Shown here: one piece after another, positions 57,182 to 64,000 of the stretch
Layout: each line of letters starts with the position of its first letter
How positions within the stretch are numbered: the first letter of the stretch is position 1
Assembly (NCBI RefSeq): GCF_000513895.2
Contig: NZ_CP165782.1
Coordinates: 434,001-498,000, forward strand
Origin: Ensifer sp. WSM1721
GTDB lineage: Bacteria; Pseudomonadota; Alphaproteobacteria; Rhizobiales; Rhizobiaceae
Length of the DNA: 64,000 bases
Direction: 5' to 3'
Made by a program: the position numbers and the translations under genes
The notes under the pieces: generated by a model
Seen by the model: only the letters and a program-made list of their open reading frames with translations
Database searches by the model: none
Told to the model about the DNA's origin: nothing

Positions 57182-57210
57182 AGATAAGGCCGGGTGCGGG
57201 AGGAGTCAAG
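57182..57210 (-). promoter_or_regulatory. groES promoter
   Basis: On the minus strand, CTTGAC (57210-57205), a 17-bp spacer and TTATCT (57187-57182). It is followed by CIRCE and then the groES leader, consistent with a housekeeping sigma promoter repressed by HrcA. Confidence 0.75.
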
Positions 57211-57472
57211 GACAGGCCGCGAGAAATTTTCCCGGCGCCGATCGTTGACAGGCTGGGCCGATCGTCCATGACTTTCGCGGCCGCTCTATGACGCGCTTTG
57301 CCGTTGGTTGCCGCCCAGGAGATTGGGTCTCCACGGCGGGCAAAGGGGAAGCGAATGTAAACGCTGAACCACCGAATCCTTGGGAAGGGCGGCGTTTTTC
57401 TCTGGGCAAGGCTTGTATTCTTGCCCCTTCCTTGCGATGTCAGCCGGAAAGCCGACTTTGCAGGAAGCCAGC
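57211..57472. other. Spacer between groES promoter and HAD gene
   Basis: About 260 bp that should hold the promoter of the rightward HAD gene. No gene, hairpin or repeat seen. Confidence 0.35.
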
Positions 57473-58321
57473 ATGGCCGTGAGGATCAACAGTTTTCGGG
57501 AAATCGCCGGTCGCTACGACGTGGTGCTTTGCGATGTCTGGGGCGTGCTTCACAACGGCGTCCAGGCTTTCGCATCCGCATGCGAGGCGCTTGCCGAGGC
57601 GCGCGCCCAAGGACTGACGGTCGTTCTCATCACCAATTCGCCCCGGCCGCATCCGGGCGTCAAGGTGCAGATCCGCGGCCTCGGCGTTCCCGACGAAGCC
57701 TATGACCGTATCGTCACCTCCGGCGACGTGACGCGGGCACTGATCGCCGCGGCTGAGAAGCGTATCTTCTTTATCGGCGCCGATCGCGATCTGCCGTTGC
57801 TCGAAGGGCTCGGCACCGAGATCGTCTCCGCCGACGACGCCGAGACGATCGTATGTGCAGGGTTCTACGATGACGAGACCGAGACGCCCGAGCATTACCG
57901 CGCGACGCTGACGGGGCTCGCCAAACGCAAGATACCCTTCATCTGCGCCAATCCCGATCTCGTCGTGGAGCGCGGCCACCGTTTGATCCCCTGCGCCGGC
58001 GCCATCGCCAAGCTTTACGAAGAGCTCGGCGGTGAGGCCCGCATCGCCGGCAAGCCCTATATCGCCATCTATCGGGCCGCCCTTGCGGAGGCGAAGGCGG
58101 CGAGGGGCGCTTTCGATCTTTCGCGCGTCATCGCCATCGGCGACGGCATGCCGACGGATGTTAAGGGTGCGCAGGACGCGGGCTTCGATCTGCTCTATGT
58201 CAGCGCGGGCATCCATGCGCAGGAATACATGCATGAGAGCCGCACCGACGAAGCCAAGCTCGCCGCTTTTTTGAGGCAGCACGGGGCCACGCCGAAGTGG
58301 TGGATGCCGCGGCTCGGCTGA
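57473..58321 (+). CDS. HAD-superfamily hydrolase, TIGR01459 type
   Basis: A 282-residue phosphatase of the NagD/PgpH-like class. The first acidic motif is DVVLCDVWGVLHNG (Asp nucleophile), the second motif contains a hydroxyl residue in VVLITNSPRPH, and the last motif is VIAIGDGMPTDVKGAQDAG. A cap domain lies between (about 80-200). The start at 57473 follows AGGAAG. It is transcribed with ribF, which begins 13 bp later, and this adjacency is conserved in rhizobia from memory. The substrate may be a flavin precursor or other phosphate ester; not known. Confidence 0.88.
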   Translation: MAVRINSFREIAGRYDVVLCDVWGVLHNGVQAFASACEALAEARAQGLTVVLITNSPRPHPGVKVQIRGLGVPDEAYDRIVTSGDVTRALIAAAEKRIFFIGADRDLPLLEGLGTEIVSADDAETIVCAGFYDDETETPEHYRATLTGLAKRKIPFICANPDLVVERGHRLIPCAGAIAKLYEELGGEARIAGKPYIAIYRAALAEAKAARGAFDLSRVIAIGDGMPTDVKGAQDAGFDLLYVSAGIHAQEYMHESRTDEAKLAAFLRQHGATPKWWMPRLG

Positions 58322-58334
58322 CGGGAAGACGGAG

Positions 58335-59318
58335 ATGACGGTCTTTCATCGCAACGAAACCCGTGATCCGCTTCCGGAGCGCCTGCACGGCGGCGTGATC
58401 GCGATCGGCAATTTCGACGGCGTCCACCGCGGCCACCAGTCAGTGCTGAACCGCGCTCTCGACGTAGCCAAAGACCGCGGCGTTCCCGCGCTGGTGCTTA
58501 CCTTCGAGCCGCATCCGCGCACCGTCTTCCGGCCCGACCAGCCGGTGTTCCGGCTGACGCCGGCGCCGCTGAAAGCCCGTATCCTGGAGGGCATGGGCTT
58601 CGGCGCCGTCATCGAATATCCCTTCGACCGGACCTTTTCGGAGCTTTCGGCTTCCGACTTCATTCATCGCATCCTGCGCGAATGGCTGCACGCCTCCCAC
58701 GTCGTTACCGGTTTTGACTTCCACTTCGGCAAGGGCCGGGAAGGCGGGCCGGCCTTCCTGATGGCGGCCGGGGAAAGGGAGGGCTTCGGTGTCACCCTGG
58801 TCGATGCCTTCCGCGACGAGAATGCCGCGGTGATCTCCTCAAGCTTCATAAGGTCCTTGCTCGCCGAAGGCGACGTTTCCCACGCCGCCGGCCTTCTCGG
58901 TTACCGCTATACGGTCGAGGCGGAAGTGATCGGCGGCAAGAAGCTCGGGCGCACGCTCGGCTACCCGACCGCGAATATGCGGCTGCCGCCGGAAGTGGAA
59001 CTGAAGAACGGCATTTACGCCGTGCGGTTCCGCCGGCCGGACGGGTCGCTCCATGACGGCGTCGCGAGCTTCGGTCGCCGTCCGACCGTCGACAGCGACG
59101 GCGAGGCTCTGCTCGAAACCTTCGTCTTCGACTTTTCCGGCGACCTCTACGGCGAGGTTTGCGCGGTGTCCTTCTTCGGCCATCTGCGCGACGAGCTGAA
59201 ATTCGACGGGCTGGAACCGCTGATGGTCCAGATGAAAGAGGACGAGAAGGAGGCGCGCGCGCTTCTTTCCGGCGTTCAGCCGCTGAGCGGGATCGACCGC
59301 AGGATCAATTTCGTCTGA
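58335..59318 (+). CDS. ribF: Bifunctional riboflavin kinase/FMN adenylyltransferase
   Basis: A 327-residue enzyme that makes FMN and then FAD. The N-terminal nucleotidyltransferase domain has IAIGNFDGVHRGHQSVLNRA (HxGH-like) and the C-terminal flavokinase domain has LGRTLGYPTANMRLP. The linker contains VISSSFIRSLLAEGDV. It is preceded by the HAD gene and followed, after 280 bp, by ileS, a common neighbour in many bacteria. FAD from this enzyme serves the flavoproteins in the window such as GlcD/GlcE. Confidence 0.95.
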   Translation: MTVFHRNETRDPLPERLHGGVIAIGNFDGVHRGHQSVLNRALDVAKDRGVPALVLTFEPHPRTVFRPDQPVFRLTPAPLKARILEGMGFGAVIEYPFDRTFSELSASDFIHRILREWLHASHVVTGFDFHFGKGREGGPAFLMAAGEREGFGVTLVDAFRDENAAVISSSFIRSLLAEGDVSHAAGLLGYRYTVEAEVIGGKKLGRTLGYPTANMRLPPEVELKNGIYAVRFRRPDGSLHDGVASFGRRPTVDSDGEALLETFVFDFSGDLYGEVCAVSFFGHLRDELKFDGLEPLMVQMKEDEKEARALLSGVQPLSGIDRRINFV

Positions 59319-59598
59319 GGAAGCTGGGAGAACGCTCACGGCGTTCGCAGCCAAAGAATTCGGGCACCGAAGCTCGCGGACCTTTTCAAAAGGCCGAAAA
59401 CGCCTTAAAGAACCGGCCACCATGACCCGGCACCGTCGATTGATCGTCGATCAGCGAATTATTGGCCCGGCTTTCCGTGCGCGCTAGGCCGCGCCGGAAG
59501 GTCCGGGATTTCGGCGTTTCGCGCCCCCAGCCATCTTCAAGAGACCGATTCTTCCGCATGCGTGACGATCCCGCGCGGAAAAGGCGAATGCAAAGACC
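59319..59598. other. Leader region upstream of ileS
   Basis: 280 bp with a small hairpin GAACGC/GCGTTC at about 59331-59346 and no T-run. I see no T-box, riboswitch or gene. Confidence 0.35.
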
Positions 59599-62508
59599 AT
59601 GACAGAGACCGCTGAAAAGATCGATTATTCCTCCACACTCTACTTGCCGCAAACGGAGTTTCCGATGCGCGCCGGCCTGCCGCAGAAGGAGCCGGAAATC
59701 GTCGCCCGTTGGCAGAAGATGAAACTCTACAAAAAGCTGCGCGCCTCGGCCGCCGGCCGCGAGAAGTTCGTGCTGCACGACGGACCGCCTTACGCCAACG
59801 GCAACATCCATATCGGCCACGCGCTGAACAAGATCCTGAAAGACGTGATCAACCGCTCCTTCCAGATGCGCGGCTACGACGCCAACTACGTTCCGGGTTG
59901 GGACTGCCACGGTCTGCCCATCGAATGGAAGATCGAGGAGAAATACCGCGAGAAGGGCCGGAACAAGGATGACGTTCCGGTTAACGAGTTCCGCAAGGAA
60001 TGCCGCGACTTCGCCAGCGGCTGGATCGAGGTGCAGACGGAGGAGTTCAAGCGTCTCGGCATTGAGGGCGACTTCGAGAATCCGTACACGACGATGAACT
60101 TCCACGCCGAGGCCCGCATCGCCGGCGAATTGATCAAGATCGCCAAGGCCGGCCAGCTCTATCGCGGTTCGAAGCCGGTCATGTGGTCGGTCGTCGAGCG
60201 CACGGCACTGGCCGAGGCGGAAGTCGAATATGCCGATGTCGAAAGCGATATGATCTGGGTGAAGTTCCCGGTGACCGAAGGGCCGGACGCGCTCGCCGGC
60301 GCCTTCGTCGTCATCTGGACGACGACGCCCTGGACCATCCCCGGTAACCGCGCGATCGCCTATTCCTCGCGCTATGCCTACGGTCTCTACGAGGTCGCGA
60401 CGGCAGAGAACGATTATGGCCCGCAGCCCGGTGAAAAGCTGATCTTCGCCAAGCGGCTCGCCGACGAATCCGCCGCTAAGGCGAAGGTTACGTTCAACTT
60501 CGTCCGCGATATCGAAGCGGGCGAGCTGGCGGCGATCATCTGCGCCCATCCGCTGCACGGCCTCGGCGGCGGCTACGCCTTCAAGGTGCCGCTGCTCGAT
60601 GGCGACCACGTGACCGACGACGCCGGTACCGGCTTCGTGCACACCGCACCCGGCCATGGCCGCGAGGACTTCGAGGCCTGGATGGACAGCGCCCGGGCGC
60701 TCGAAGCGCGCGGCATTTCCTCCGCGATCCCATTTACCGTGGACGATGCCGGTTACTTCACGGCTGAGGCGCACGGTTTCGGTCCCGATGCGGAAGGCGG
60801 CGCCGGCCGTGTTATCGACGATAAGGGCAAGAAGGGCGATGCCAATGATCGCGTCATCAAGGCGCTGATTGCCCGCCACGCGCTCTTCGCCCGCGGCCGC
60901 CTGAAGCACTCCTATCCGCATTCCTGGCGGTCGAAGAAGCCGGTGATCTTCCGCAACACGCCGCAATGGTTTGTCTATATGGACAAGGACTTCGGCGACG
61001 GCACGACGTTGCGTTCTCGCGCGCTCAACGCGATCGACGGAACCCGCTTCGTGCCCGGCGCCGGCCAGAACCGCCTGCGTGCGATGATCGAGCAGCGCCC
61101 CGACTGGGTACTGTCGCGCCAGCGCGCCTGGGGCGTTCCGATCGCGATCTTCGCCGATGACAGCGGCGAGATCCTCGTCGACGATCAGGTCAATGCCCGC
61201 ATTCTCGACGCCTTCGAAAAGGAAGGGGCGGACGCCTGGTTCGCGGAAGGTGCCAAGGAACGCTTCCTCGGAAACGACCATGACCATGCCAAATGGCACC
61301 AGGTCATGGACATCCTCGACGTCTGGTTCGATTCCGGTTCGACCCACACCTTCACGCTGGAGGACCGACCGGACCTGAAATGGCCGGCGGACGTTTATCT
61401 TGAAGGCTCCGACCAGCACCGCGGCTGGTTCCATTCCTCGCTGCTCGAAAGCTGCGCCACGCATGGCCGTGCGCCCTATAACGCCGTTATCACGCATGGT
61501 TTCACCATGGATGAGAAGGGCGAGAAAATGTCTAAGTCGAAGGGCAACACCGTCACACCGCAAGAGGTGATGAAGGATGCCGGCGCCGACATCCTGCGGC
61601 TCTGGGTGATGACGACGGACTATTGGGAAGACCAGCGCCTCGGCAAGACGATCATCCAGACGAACATCGACGCCTACCGCAAGCTCAGGAACACCATCCG
61701 CTGGATGCTCGGCACGCTTGCGCACGACAAGGGCGAAGTGGTCGCGCTTGCCGACATGCCAGAACTCGAGAGGCTGATGCTTCACCGCCTTGCCGAACTC
61801 GACCGGCTGGTGCGCGAAGGCTACGACGCCTTTGACTTCAAGCGGATCGCGCGCGCGCTCATCGATTTCTCGAACGTCGAACTGTCTGCCTTCTATTTCG
61901 ATATCCGCAAGGATGCGCTCTACTGCGATGCGCCGTCGTCGCTGCGACGCCGCGCCGCGCTGCAGGTCATCCGCACCCTGTTCGATTGCCTGGTGACCTG
62001 GCTCGCGCCGATGCTGCCCTTTACCGCCGAGGAAGCCTGGCTTTCCCGCAACCCCGAGGCCGTATCTGTGCATCTCGAACAGTTCCCGCTCGTGCCCGCG
62101 GAATGGCGCGACGACGCGCTCGCCGAGAAGTGGCGGAAGATCCGCGAAGTCCGCAAGGTGGTGACCGGCGCGCTCGAAATCGAACGCAAGGACAAGCGCA
62201 TCGGCTCCTCGCTCGAGGCCGCTCCGATCGTCCATATCACCGATCCGGAACTGCGCCAGGCGCTCGACGGTCAGGACTTTGCCGAGATCTGCATCACCTC
62301 GGCCATCGAGATCGACGGCAGCGAAGGGCCGGCCGGCGCCTTCACCTTGCCGGAAGTCGCGAAGGTGAGCGTCGTGCCGAAGCTGGCAGAGGGCCGCAAA
62401 TGCGCCCGCTCCTGGCGAATCACCACGGATGTCGGCTCCGATCCGCTCTATCCGGATGTGTCGGCGCGCGACGCCGCCGCGTTGAGGGAGCTCGGCTTCA
62501 AGCCCTGA
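59599..62508 (+). CDS. ileS: Isoleucyl-tRNA synthetase
   Basis: A 969-residue class I synthetase that charges tRNA-Ile. The HIGH motif is at 71-74 ([17 protein letters not shown]), the KMSKS motif in [14 protein letters not shown], and the editing domain starts at about 190 with the conserved TTPWTIPGN. The C-terminal anticodon-binding region is present without the Cys-zinc tail seen in some bacteria. The length fits alphaproteobacterial IleS. It is monocistronic or leads the lipoprotein gene that follows after 133 bp. Confidence 0.97.
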   Translation: MTETAEKIDYSSTLYLPQTEFPMRAGLPQKEPEIVARWQKMKLYKKLRASAAGREKFVLHDGPPYANGNIHIGHALNKILKDVINRSFQMRGYDANYVPGWDCHGLPIEWKIEEKYREKGRNKDDVPVNEFRKECRDFASGWIEVQTEEFKRLGIEGDFENPYTTMNFHAEARIAGELIKIAKAGQLYRGSKPVMWSVVERTALAEAEVEYADVESDMIWVKFPVTEGPDALAGAFVVIWTTTPWTIPGNRAIAYSSRYAYGLYEVATAENDYGPQPGEKLIFAKRLADESAAKAKVTFNFVRDIEAGELAAIICAHPLHGLGGGYAFKVPLLDGDHVTDDAGTGFVHTAPGHGREDFEAWMDSARALEARGISSAIPFTVDDAGYFTAEAHGFGPDAEGGAGRVIDDKGKKGDANDRVIKALIARHALFARGRLKHSYPHSWRSKKPVIFRNTPQWFVYMDKDFGDGTTLRSRALNAIDGTRFVPGAGQNRLRAMIEQRPDWVLSRQRAWGVPIAIFADDSGEILVDDQVNARILDAFEKEGADAWFAEGAKERFLGNDHDHAKWHQVMDILDVWFDSGSTHTFTLEDRPDLKWPADVYLEGSDQHRGWFHSSLLESCATHGRAPYNAVITHGFTMDEKGEKMSKSKGNTVTPQEVMKDAGADILRLWVMTTDYWEDQRLGKTIIQTNIDAYRKLRNTIRWMLGTLAHDKGEVVALADMPELERLMLHRLAELDRLVREGYDAFDFKRIARALIDFSNVELSAFYFDIRKDALYCDAPSSLRRRAALQVIRTLFDCLVTWLAPMLPFTAEEAWLSRNPEAVSVHLEQFPLVPAEWRDDALAEKWRKIREVRKVVTGALEIERKDKRIGSSLEAAPIVHITDPELRQALDGQDFAEICITSAIEIDGSEGPAGAFTLPEVAKVSVVPKLAEGRKCARSWRITTDVGSDPLYPDVSARDAAALRELGFKP

Positions 62509-62641
62509 CGGGACGTTTTACCGGGTGAATTGCGCTTGAGGCGTTCATCCGGTACAACCTGCCCGAAATTTGGCGGAATTTTCCGCCAAGGGGCGCTTGA
62601 GTGGCCGCGGCAGGCGAGGTGCGGTCGGCTGGAAGGAATTC

Positions 62642-63262
62642 ATGGATATGACGCGAGAGATGCGAGTGTTTGCCGGCATTGCCGTTGTCGTGGCGGGCAG
62701 CCTGATGCTTTCCGGCTGCGTCGGCGGCCCCACCTACGGCACCGATAAGACGGCGGGCGAACAGTTGCTCGATGACCTCGGCAGCGCCGTCAGCCTCGCT
62801 CCGCCGAAGACGGCTCCTACCAAGTACCAGCCGCGTGCACCTCTCGTGCTGCCGCCGAAGGAGCAGCAGGCCGCGCTGATCGAGCCCCAGAAGTCGCTCG
62901 CGAGCCGCGAAGCCAATCCGGCTTGGGTCGAGTCGCCCGAAGAGGTCCGCCAGCGCCTGCGCGAAGAGGCGGACGCCAACAAGACCAACCCCAATTATGT
63001 CTCGCCGCTCGCCAAGGCGAACGCCAACGGCCGCCGGCTTTCCGCCAAGGAACAGCAGGAGGCCTATCGCGAGGCCCGCAAGATCGAACAGGGCGCCTAT
63101 TCCGACAAGCGCCGCTTCCTGAGCGACCCGCCGCTCGAGTATCGCCGCCTGCCCGAAGGCGCTGAAACGGATCTCGGCGAACCGGAAAAGGACAAGGATC
63201 GCCGCCGCAAGAAGGAAGCGCAGGTCGCAAACAGCGGCAGAAAGTGGTACTGGCCGTTCTAG
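62642..63262 (+). CDS. Lipoprotein, conserved alphaproteobacterial
   Basis: A 206-residue lipoprotein. The signal ends in a lipobox (GSLMLSGC) with Cys near residue 24. The mature part is Pro/Lys/Glu-rich with short charged repeats (EPEKDKDRRRKKEAQ) and a C-terminal WYWPF. It has no known catalytic domain. The start at 62642 follows GGAAGGAAT. It is likely attached to the inner or outer membrane facing the periplasm. It is encoded between ileS and the GNAT gene in the same direction. Confidence 0.8.
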   Translation: MDMTREMRVFAGIAVVVAGSLMLSGCVGGPTYGTDKTAGEQLLDDLGSAVSLAPPKTAPTKYQPRAPLVLPPKEQQAALIEPQKSLASREANPAWVESPEEVRQRLREEADANKTNPNYVSPLAKANANGRRLSAKEQQEAYREARKIEQGAYSDKRRFLSDPPLEYRRLPEGAETDLGEPEKDKDRRRKKEAQVANSGRKWYWPF

Positions 63263-63285
63263 GCGAGCTAGGTCGGAACTCAAGC

Positions 63286-63765
63286 ATGGCAATCAGCATT
63301 CGCGATGCGGTTCCGGGTGACGCCGAGACGATCCTGCGTTTCATCACGGAACTCGCCACCTATGAAAAGGCCGCCCACGAGGTGGAGGCGACGGTCGAGC
63401 GTTTGCGCGGATCACTCTTCGGAACCGATGCGGTCGCGCATGCCGTCATCTGCGAGGCCGACGGCAAGCCTGCCGGCTTTGCCATCTGGTTCTACAGCTA
63501 TTCCACTTGGCAGGCGCGCAAGGGTCTTTATCTGGAGGACCTTTATGTCTCGCCGGAGTATCGCGGCTCGGGTGCCGGCAAGGCGCTCCTGAAGCATCTG
63601 GCGCGGATCGCCATCGCCGAAGGCTGCGGCCGTTTCGAGTGGAGCGTTCTCGACTGGAACGAACCCGCCATTCGCGTCTACGAGGCGGTCGGTGCGGAGC
63701 CGATGTCCGAATGGAAGCGCTACCGGCTCGCCGGTGAGGCGTTGGAGGCGCTCGCGGCGGACTGA
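63286..63765 (+). CDS. GNAT-family N-acetyltransferase
   Basis: A 159-residue acetyltransferase of the GNAT fold. The acetyl-CoA loop is LYVSPEYRGSGAGKALLKHLARIA (R/Q-x-x-G-x-G/A), followed by FEWSVLDWNEPAIRVYEAVGA. The pattern matches diamine/spermidine N-acetyltransferase-like proteins (SSAT2 family), though the substrate is not certain. The start at 63286 is the first ATG after the lipoprotein stop. A partial tadA converges with it with a 3-bp gap. Confidence 0.88.
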   Translation: MAISIRDAVPGDAETILRFITELATYEKAAHEVEATVERLRGSLFGTDAVAHAVICEADGKPAGFAIWFYSYSTWQARKGLYLEDLYVSPEYRGSGAGKALLKHLARIAIAEGCGRFEWSVLDWNEPAIRVYEAVGAEPMSEWKRYRLAGEALEALAAD

Positions 63766-63768
63766 GCT

Positions 63769-64000
63769 TCACCGCCGCGCGGCAAAGAATTCCCGAAGAA
63801 TATCCGCTGCCTCCTGCTCCGCCAGGCCGGAATAGACATCCGGCACATGATGGCAGGTGGGCGAGGCGTAGAACCTGACCCCGTTATCGACGGCGCCGCC
63901 TTTCGGATCCTCTGCGCCATAATAGAGGCGGCGGATGCGGGCGAATGAGATCGCGGCCGCGCACATGGTGCAGGGTTCGAGCGTAACATAGAGGTCGGCC
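63769..64000 (-). CDS. tadA: tRNA adenosine(34) deaminase TadA, N-terminus beyond edge
   Basis: The C-terminal 76 residues are in the window (the 5' end lies beyond 64000). They contain the second zinc motif PCTMCAAAI (Cys-x2-Cys) after LYVTLE, then ARIRRLYYGAEDPKGGAVDNG. TadA converts A34 to inosine in tRNA-Arg(ACG). The catalytic His-Ala-Glu motif lies outside the window, so the gene's completeness cannot be checked. The stop is at 63769. Confidence 0.85.
   Translation of the reverse strand, partial: ADLYVTLEPCTMCAAAISFARIRRLYYGAEDPKGGAVDNGVRFYASPTCHHVPDVYSGLAEQEAADILREFFAARR

Noticed and set aside
59319..59598. T-box or other riboswitch in the ileS leader
   Set aside because: Only a 6-bp hairpin is present, with no T-box motif; T-boxes controlling ileS are not expected in this group.
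59386..62235. A 949-codon open frame on the minus strand
   Set aside because: It lies wholly antisense to ileS and shows no recognisable domain. Long antisense frames are common in GC-rich genes with few A/T stops.

Overview
The window is a GC-rich, gene-dense stretch of alphaproteobacterial chromosome, most likely from Sinorhizobium/Ensifer or a very close relative. The evidence is the high-GC codon use, RIME-type mosaic repeats between genes, a short-form HisG with a HisZ partner, plant-type glutamate-cysteine ligase, GroESL under CIRCE, DUF1127 and DUF3422 genes, and a gene order I recall from the S. meliloti chromosome (guaB, gshA, glcDEF, hisS-hisZ-hisG, groESL, ribF, ileS). The recalled gene order is from memory and was not checked. 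I see no prophage, insertion sequence, CRISPR array or integrated island. This is largely core genome with small accessory modules.

Layout, left to right. 1-2.3 kb: edge-cut membrane protein, a fumarylacetoacetase-family hydrolase and a small secreted protein. 2.3-6.2 kb: AraC-type regulator with an isoquinoline-oxidoreductase-like molybdenum hydroxylase (iorA-iorB). 6.3-7.3 kb: msrB-msrA oxidized-methionine repair. 7.4-10 kb: a Cpx-like envelope unit (CpxP/Spy-like protein, OmpR-type regulator, histidine kinase) with a GTAAA-N5-GTGAA direct repeat upstream. 10.3-17.5 kb: a divergent unit with TetR, a beta-ketoacyl synthase and an SDR on one strand and an RND adaptor/pump pair on the other, sharing an operator-like palindrome. 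17.6-18 kb: a TetR remnant and tRNA-Gln(CUG). 18.3-26.4 kb: ppx/gppA-rlmE, a VOC protein, MFS exporter, Tat-type metallo-beta-lactamase-fold hydrolase, guaB and a dienelactone hydrolase. 26.5-33.6 kb: LysR, DUF1127, DUF937, gshA, pit-rsmE and a NUDIX hydrolase. 33.9-41.7 kb: glycolate oxidase genes glcD, glcE and glcF with a FadR-family and a LysR regulator nearby. 41.9-46 kb: two L,D-transpeptidases, tag, a DUF305/Cys-His-rich copper-type pair and a PAS-like orphan. 46-49.5 kb: hisS-hisZ-hisG. 49.7-54.7 kb: a glutathione transferase, a ferredoxin-reductase-like flavoprotein and an MHYT-PAS-GGDEF-EAL protein. 55-57.2 kb: groES-groEL with CIRCE. 57.4-64 kb: HAD phosphatase, ribF, ileS, a lipoprotein, a GNAT acetyltransferase and an edge-cut tadA.

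The most interesting points concern regulation. Two 21-bp palindromes of the form GTGG-N13-CCAC lie at the FadR-family regulator promoter and at the glcD promoter, suggesting one glycolate regulon. A CpxR-box-like repeat precedes the CpxP-like operon. A palindrome overlaps both promoters of the TetR/RND unit. A strong orphan terminator with a preceding hairpin at 28045-28111 may end a small RNA. A 31-codon reading frame at 54709-54804 and a frameshifted TetR tail at 17596-17810 look like gene remnants. I found no convincing wholly new system.
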